Source: Malus domestica (lineage: Eukaryota; Streptophyta; Magnoliopsida; Rosales; Rosaceae). From it: a DNA stretch of 64,000 bases. Location of the stretch: the NCBI RefSeq assembly GCF_042453785.1, contig NC_091672.1:1431001-1495000 (forward strand), given 5' to 3'. Position 1 is the first letter of the stretch; each line of letters begins with the position of its first letter. Below are positions 59,745 through 64,000 of this stretch, in pieces. A program made the translations under genes and the position numbers. The notes under the pieces were generated by a model that had not been told where the DNA came from, made no database searches, and was given only the letters and a program-made list of their open reading frames with translations.

Positions 59745-59890
59745 ACTCAACGTTAACGAAAAGTTTCCGTACAGCTAACTTTATTTTTACAATAAAATAT
59801 TAATTCTGATATTATTCATTTTATTCTTTATTTTATCCTTATCGTTAAAACTCAAAGTTTTCAAACTATTTTCATTAGTTTTCATTTTCT
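59745..59890. repeat. MITE, AACGAAAAG family, copy 2
   Basis: It starts near AACGTTAACGAAAAGTTTCC and ends near TATTTTCATTAGTTTTC. The core TATCGTTAAAACTCAAAGTT is identical to the unit at 29835. It lies in the 5' flank of the FRIGIDA-like gene. Confidence 0.6.
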
Positions 59891-60509
59891 TTATTTTTTG
59901 GTATTTGATTATATATTTTAAGAAAAAAATACAATGGATAAAGTTACGAAATGATATAATTTTTATTTCGATATTTCAGTAAATGGCCGAAACTCAAGAA
60001 TTATAATTATTTTGATTCATACTTTTTGTAAATAAACATGTCGTAATGTTTTTTTTTTGGTAGATTGGGTGCTTACTTGTTGTGTTACTCTTTCTCTTAA
60101 AAAAAAATTAAGAGCGAATTTGAATTTGAGTGCATTTAATTAGACCATGCCTTATTTTGCATGCTAATTTTAATTTTGAATTTTAACTATTTAGTACTAC
60201 TTAGCCGCAAAAGTTTGAGAAGTTAATCGTCTAACGGTTAAGAAATTTGTCGAACAATAAACCTGTTTCTGGTCAGTTGATTCCTAGTGTAATGACAAGT
60301 TTCAAAGAAACCCCACTTTCTGGTCAACTGAACCTGTTTCTATCTTTTCTTTCGTAGTGGTTTATGCTGTACTTTTCAAGCCCTAGCTCGTGTCTTGGAC
60401 TTTTTAAGATCTAGCTCTTATCTGGGCAGAAAATTCAAATGAGAGCCGGGGAAAAGTATCCGGTCGTAGATAGACTTGAAAATTAAACCCTACGCGGGTT
60501 CCATGTAAC

Positions 60510-60728
60510 GGAAGGATTGTCTGCCTTCCCACTTCCGATGTCCTTCCGTGCCCTTCTATTTGTGTGGTTACGGTTAAGCCACGTTAACATTTTATATTAC
60601 TGTTCATTTTTTTCTTATTATCTCTATAAAAAAAACAATATAAAATGTTGACGTGGCTTAATCTTGACCACACAAAACAGGAGGGCACAGGAGGGCACCA
60701 GAAGTGGGAGGGTAGACAATCCTTGTCC
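60510..60728. mobile_element. Mutator-type MITE with about 60-bp inverted ends
   Basis: The left arm GGAAGGATTGTCTGCCTTCC mirrors the right arm (reverse complement GGACAAGGATTGTCTACCCT). The arms extend through GTGTGG and CCACGT. An exact 9-bp duplication CCATGTAAC flanks the unit (60501-60509 and 60729-60737). The centre is AT-rich and there is no coding content. Confidence 0.85.
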
Positions 60729-60848
60729 CCATGTAACCAAGTTGATCAGGGCAATGAATTGTGAATCCACATCGTTCGTTCTCGATTTGTAGGTTTTTTC
60801 TCATTGTGATGGTAACTCTTAGTAAGTCAAGTAAAGATTAACAATGAA

Positions 60849-61101
60849 CCACCACGGGGTGGTCCAGTGGTTGTTGATGAATTTCAGGTCGGTACTTCAT
60901 ACGACGTCCTGGGTTCGATACCTGCCACTGATGAATCACACGACACGTCCTAGGCTCGATACCTACTGTTGGTGAATTGCACGATAGTGGTCAAGGGAAG
61001 GCTGAAATGCCTTTATGAGTATTTTCGACCATCGAAAAGGTGGACTGCTGCAGCAATAGCCACCAGCTGGTCTCTTTTTTTTTTTTTTTTTAAAAAGTAC
61101 A
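60849..61101 (+). mobile_element. tRNA-derived SINE with T-rich tail
   Basis: It begins CCACCACGGGGTGGTCCAG, with a box A-like GGTGGTCCAGTGG and a box B-like GGGTTCGATACC (about 60932-60943). A second, diverged box-B-like block (AGGCTCGATACC) follows about 41 bp later, so the middle is internally duplicated. The 3' end is AGCTGGTCTC and a T run. Near-duplicates ATTAACAATGAA (60837-60848) and ATTAATAATGAA (61102-61113) flank it. Confidence 0.7.
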
Positions 61102-61433
61102 TATTAATAATGAAGTTGACGGAGCTTCCTTGTTAAGCAATCAACCAGTTTCTATAGTCACCGACTCCCATTTCTTTCTTCTCACTCTAACAAGTAACAA
61201 AGTAACCTAAGACTGTAACTGCACCAGTTGTGTCTATCGATGGTGGATCTAGGAAAATTTTATTGGAGGGTCATGTGTAAAAATTCGTAAACATTTTAGA
61301 GACAAATGACTTCACTCATAATTTTGAAATATAAAACATTACAAGTTACAATTATCTCGATGGTCTCCATCTCCTTCAGATTGGATTAAAATCGAATGCT
61401 GCCTTTGAGGATGCTGGTTGCTGGAGCCGTGGG

Positions 61434-62208
61434 TAGGGATAGGCAACGGTTATGACAGGCGGGTAACCGCGGTTATTTATCTATAACCGTTTATTCTCGT
61501 ACCTGCATAACCGTTTACCCGTTGGGTAATTGTCTAAACGGTTATACCCATATCCATAACCGTTTATAAATGGTTAACCATATCGATAACCGTGTATCTA
61601 TTTAACCGTAACCGTTTAATACCCGTTTACCCATTTATCATTTTTAAACCCGTTTATCCTTTCTTTTTTACCATTTACTCATTTTTCACCCGTCTACGTG
61701 TTTTTTTAACAACTTGAAAATTAAAAAAGAAAAATTTGTTATAATTTTCTTTTTCTAACAATTAAACACCGTTATAGGGTACATCCATCATACATTTCTG
61801 CATTTTAATTTTTTAAATCCTTATATCATTCCAATAATTGAAATAATATTTTATAGACGATATTTTTAACAGTTAGCAATGAAGGTAATATAAAATTTAA
61901 AGTGGTTAAGGAAAGTTATATTATATTAGCTATAGAAATCATGCACTATAGTCAATAGCATTGATTTAAGTTTTGTCCGATAGGGAACATGGTTTGGGTT
62001 AATTTTACATATATAAAATAAATGGGTAAATGGTTACCCGTTTATAATGGCGGTTAATACCCATAACCACCAATTTAAATTTCGCAGGTAAACGGTTATA
62101 CCCATAACCGTTTATTTATCTAAATGGTTACCCATAACAGCAACCGTGAAATTTAAATGGACGGGTAACCGCAATTACCCATAACCGATGGGTATTTGCC
62201 CATCCCTA
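61434..62208. mobile_element. Non-autonomous hAT element, 775 bp
   Basis: The ends TAGGGATAGGCAA and, in reverse complement, TAGGGATGGGCAA are hAT-type inverted repeats. An exact 8-bp duplication GCCGTGGG flanks the unit (61426-61433 and 62209-62216). Dozens of AACCGTTTA/TAACCG/TACCC motifs in both orientations crowd the 250 bp next to each end, as expected for subterminal transposase-binding repeats. There is no transposase frame. Confidence 0.9.
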
Positions 62209-62950
62209 GCCGTGGGTGGTTTGGGAGGTGTTTACACAATTTACAAATCTTGTTTGGGCCTGCTCGGGCGGGGTTGGGGGTTGGGTTATTTTGGAAGAGG
62301 GAGAATTATGAAGAGAAGAGATGAACAAAGCGACTTGCATATTTATGTTTTATTGGTATTTCAACTTTGTGCATGTCAAAAGTAAAATGGTAAATAAAAA
62401 AAAATTTGCAAAAAAGTAACTTGGCAAATAAAAATTTTGAAAATAAAATAAAAATTGTAAGTCGCATATAATTAAAACAATGAACTGACCGCAAAAGTTT
62501 GAAAAGTCAATCGTCTAACATTTGCAAGCTCCGTTTGATTTCTTTTTCTAGAACATACTTATAATTCATTTCCTCTTCTAGCTGCATCCCCGTAACATGA
62601 CATATGTAAATAAGAGCACACTTGAGAAATCAAACTCGTTTATATGAAGAACACACATGTAAAGTGAGACACACAAAGAGATTTTGAAACTTTCTTGGGT
62701 ATTTCAAATGTTTTAACCAGTTAAATATTTATTAAAAATTATAGAATTAAAAAACTAACCGTTAAAACACCCGCAACACTAGAGCATGAAAGAAGTTTTG
62801 CAAAACAATAAACACTATATCCTAAGATCAGGAACACCACTTGATGATATCAGGTGGCGCTAAAATCGTCAAACTCACCCCAACATATGTTGTGAGTGCA
62901 CCCACGAAATCCCCAAATCTAAAACCCCTCAAAAACCTTTTTCTGAACGA

Positions 62951-63175
62951 ATGGCTATATTATCACCTCCTCTGCTTCTTCCGCTTCCCCTCTCATCTCC
63001 CCCAAAACCCAACCGTTTCGCGTCCTTCAAGCTCGCCGGCAATTCCACCAATGGAGCTCTTCTCGGAGTACAGCTCGCAAAACGGCACCGTCTCGTGTTT
63101 GCCAAAGCCGCCTCCTCTGTCTACGCCATCAGAGAAGAGCTCGACACTGTCAATATCGCAGAGGACGTCACGCAG
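62951..63175 (+). CDS. Cysteine synthase (O-acetylserine thiol-lyase), plastid type, exon 1 only
   Basis: Exon 1 encodes 75 residues from ATG 62951 to a donor at CAG|GTTCTG. Residues 1-55 are a Ser/Pro/Leu-rich transit-like peptide (MAILSPPLLLPLPLSSPPK). The end, ELDTVNIAEDVTQ, is the sequence that in plant cysteine synthases immediately precedes the LIGxTPMVYLN motif of the PLP-dependent fold. The rest of the gene lies beyond 64000, so the catalytic lysine and other PLP-site motifs cannot be checked. Another beta-substituted alanine synthase of the same family is possible. Confidence 0.6.
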
Positions 63176-64000
63176 GTTCTGCTCTCATTTTGTTCTTTCT
63201 TTTTAGCATTTTTTTTAACTCGCTTTTGCTCAATTTTTAATTTTTTATCAGAATAATCTCTCTAAATGCTAAGAATTTAACTGGGTATTTCTGCAATTTT
63301 GGGCACTGTATTGGTATTTGGTTGGATTTCCGGAAGAGTAATGATAGGTAGACCAACTTTTTAAACCAAATTTGTAAACCATGTGATATGTCGCCAGTGG
63401 AAAATAAGCCCGTTAATCAACACTTTGATAATGCAATCATGAATAACACGTCGTGTGGTTTAAATAGATGGTGTCTCTAGCATTACCCTTCTCGAAAACT
63501 GGGATGAGAAATTTAGTGAATTAGACAAAAATGGGGGGTAAGGCTAGCCGACATTCACCTCTCCCAGACCCTGCATAAAGCGGGAGCCTTGTGCACTGGG
63601 TACGACCTTTTAGACAAAACACCGTGAAAACTTTTATGTTTTATATAAAAAAAACACTTCAAGAACTCACTTGGAGAAAGAAAACACTTTAACTATCTAC
63701 TTGTCATTATTAATTCCTTTATAGTTGTGAAATTCTTTTGGTGACCTTCTCCCATTGCAAAGTAAGAATGGTGTTTTTATAAAGTATTGGACTTGAAGTG
63801 TTTTTCTTTTAACTGTTGGTTCCTGTTGATTAATTGCTATGTACAGTACTCGAAATCAAGTGATAACAATTTTCACACTCTGGACTATAGCAAGTTAGAT
63901 TATGGAAATATAACTGTGAACTGTTTAAGTGTTGGATTCAACGTTCAAAGTCCCCGCTTGTACGATATGGAATTTATTACTTTATTAGGTGAGGTTGTCA
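63176..64000 (+). other. Intron 1 of the probable cysteine synthase gene, continuing past the window
   Basis: I found no acceptor followed by the expected LIGxTP sequence in this stretch. The intron contains a short retroposon at 63531-63609 and is otherwise AT-rich. Confidence 0.5.
63531..63609 (+). mobile_element. Very short T-tailed retroposon (SINE-like), copy 2
   Basis: This 79-bp unit (ATGGGGGGTAAGGCTAGCCG to GGGTACGACC and a T tail) is flanked by an exact 10-bp duplication TTAGACAAAA (63521-63530 and 63610-63619). It is the same unit as 29145-29236, in the opposite orientation. Confidence 0.85.

Larger units (their letters stand above)
59566..62950. other. Divergent spacer between FRIGIDA-like gene and cysteine synthase
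   Basis: This 3.4 kb spacer contains both promoters and is mostly transposon-derived: MITEs at 59745 and 60510, a SINE at 60849 and a hAT element at 61434. A 29-bp phrase (GCAAAAGTTTGA...GTCTAAC) near 60206 recurs near 62492. I saw no gene. Confidence 0.55.

Noticed and set aside
1-64000. Search for CRISPR arrays, rRNA, tRNA genes and organellar DNA insertions
   Set aside because: No regular spacer array, no cloverleaf with intact arms outside SINEs, and no plastid or mitochondrial gene sequence was recognised by eye.

Overview
The window is nuclear DNA of a eudicot plant. Its genes have many short exons with plant-type splice sites, several proteins start with chloroplast transit peptides, and the spacers are AT-rich and full of plant LTR elements, LINEs, SINEs and MITEs. 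Several repeat families resemble ones I associate with Rosaceae (Malus/Pyrus type), but that assignment is inference. I see no rRNA, tRNA or CRISPR array.

Bases 1-21,260 hold no host gene I can support. They contain an old Ty1/copia element (944-6154), a Mutator-type MITE (6530-6752), and a non-coding segment present in three tandem, partly decayed copies (A 7232-7886, B 8919-14155, C 14156-18770). The copies differ by nested insertions: a 5'-truncated LINE, a solo LTR, a rearranged copia element with an inverted integrase block, and a 0.9 kb Mutator-like element. Each copy therefore serves as an empty-site control for another.

Bases 21,261-64,000 are gene-rich: VAR3-type RanBP2 zinc-finger protein (+), BODYGUARD-like alpha/beta hydrolase (+), PIG-F GPI-anchor subunit (-), NADH-cytochrome b5 reductase CBR1 (+), a GT47 exostosin-family glycosyltransferase (+), a plastid-targeted DUF309 protein (+), the PSI-assembly TPR protein PYG7 (-), a FRIGIDA-like protein (-), and the first exon of a probable plastid cysteine synthase (+, running off the window). 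All exon models were built by joining reading frames at splice sites, and every model given keeps frame from start to stop. VAR3, the BDG-like gene and CBR1 match, as I recall, three consecutive Arabidopsis chromosome 5 loci, so this looks like an old syntenic block with PIG-F added between two of them. The genes do not form one pathway: three or four serve the chloroplast (VAR3, DUF309 protein, PYG7, cysteine synthase), two serve ER or lipid metabolism (PIG-F, CBR1), and two serve the cell surface (BDG-like, GT47).

The most unusual points are a retroelement-like CCHC zinc knuckle at the C-terminus of the FRIGIDA-like protein, GC-AG introns in two neighbouring genes (PIG-F and CBR1), the inverted integrase inside the second copia element, a 52-bp-arm hairpin upstream of CBR1, and a set of small transposons with exact target-site duplications.
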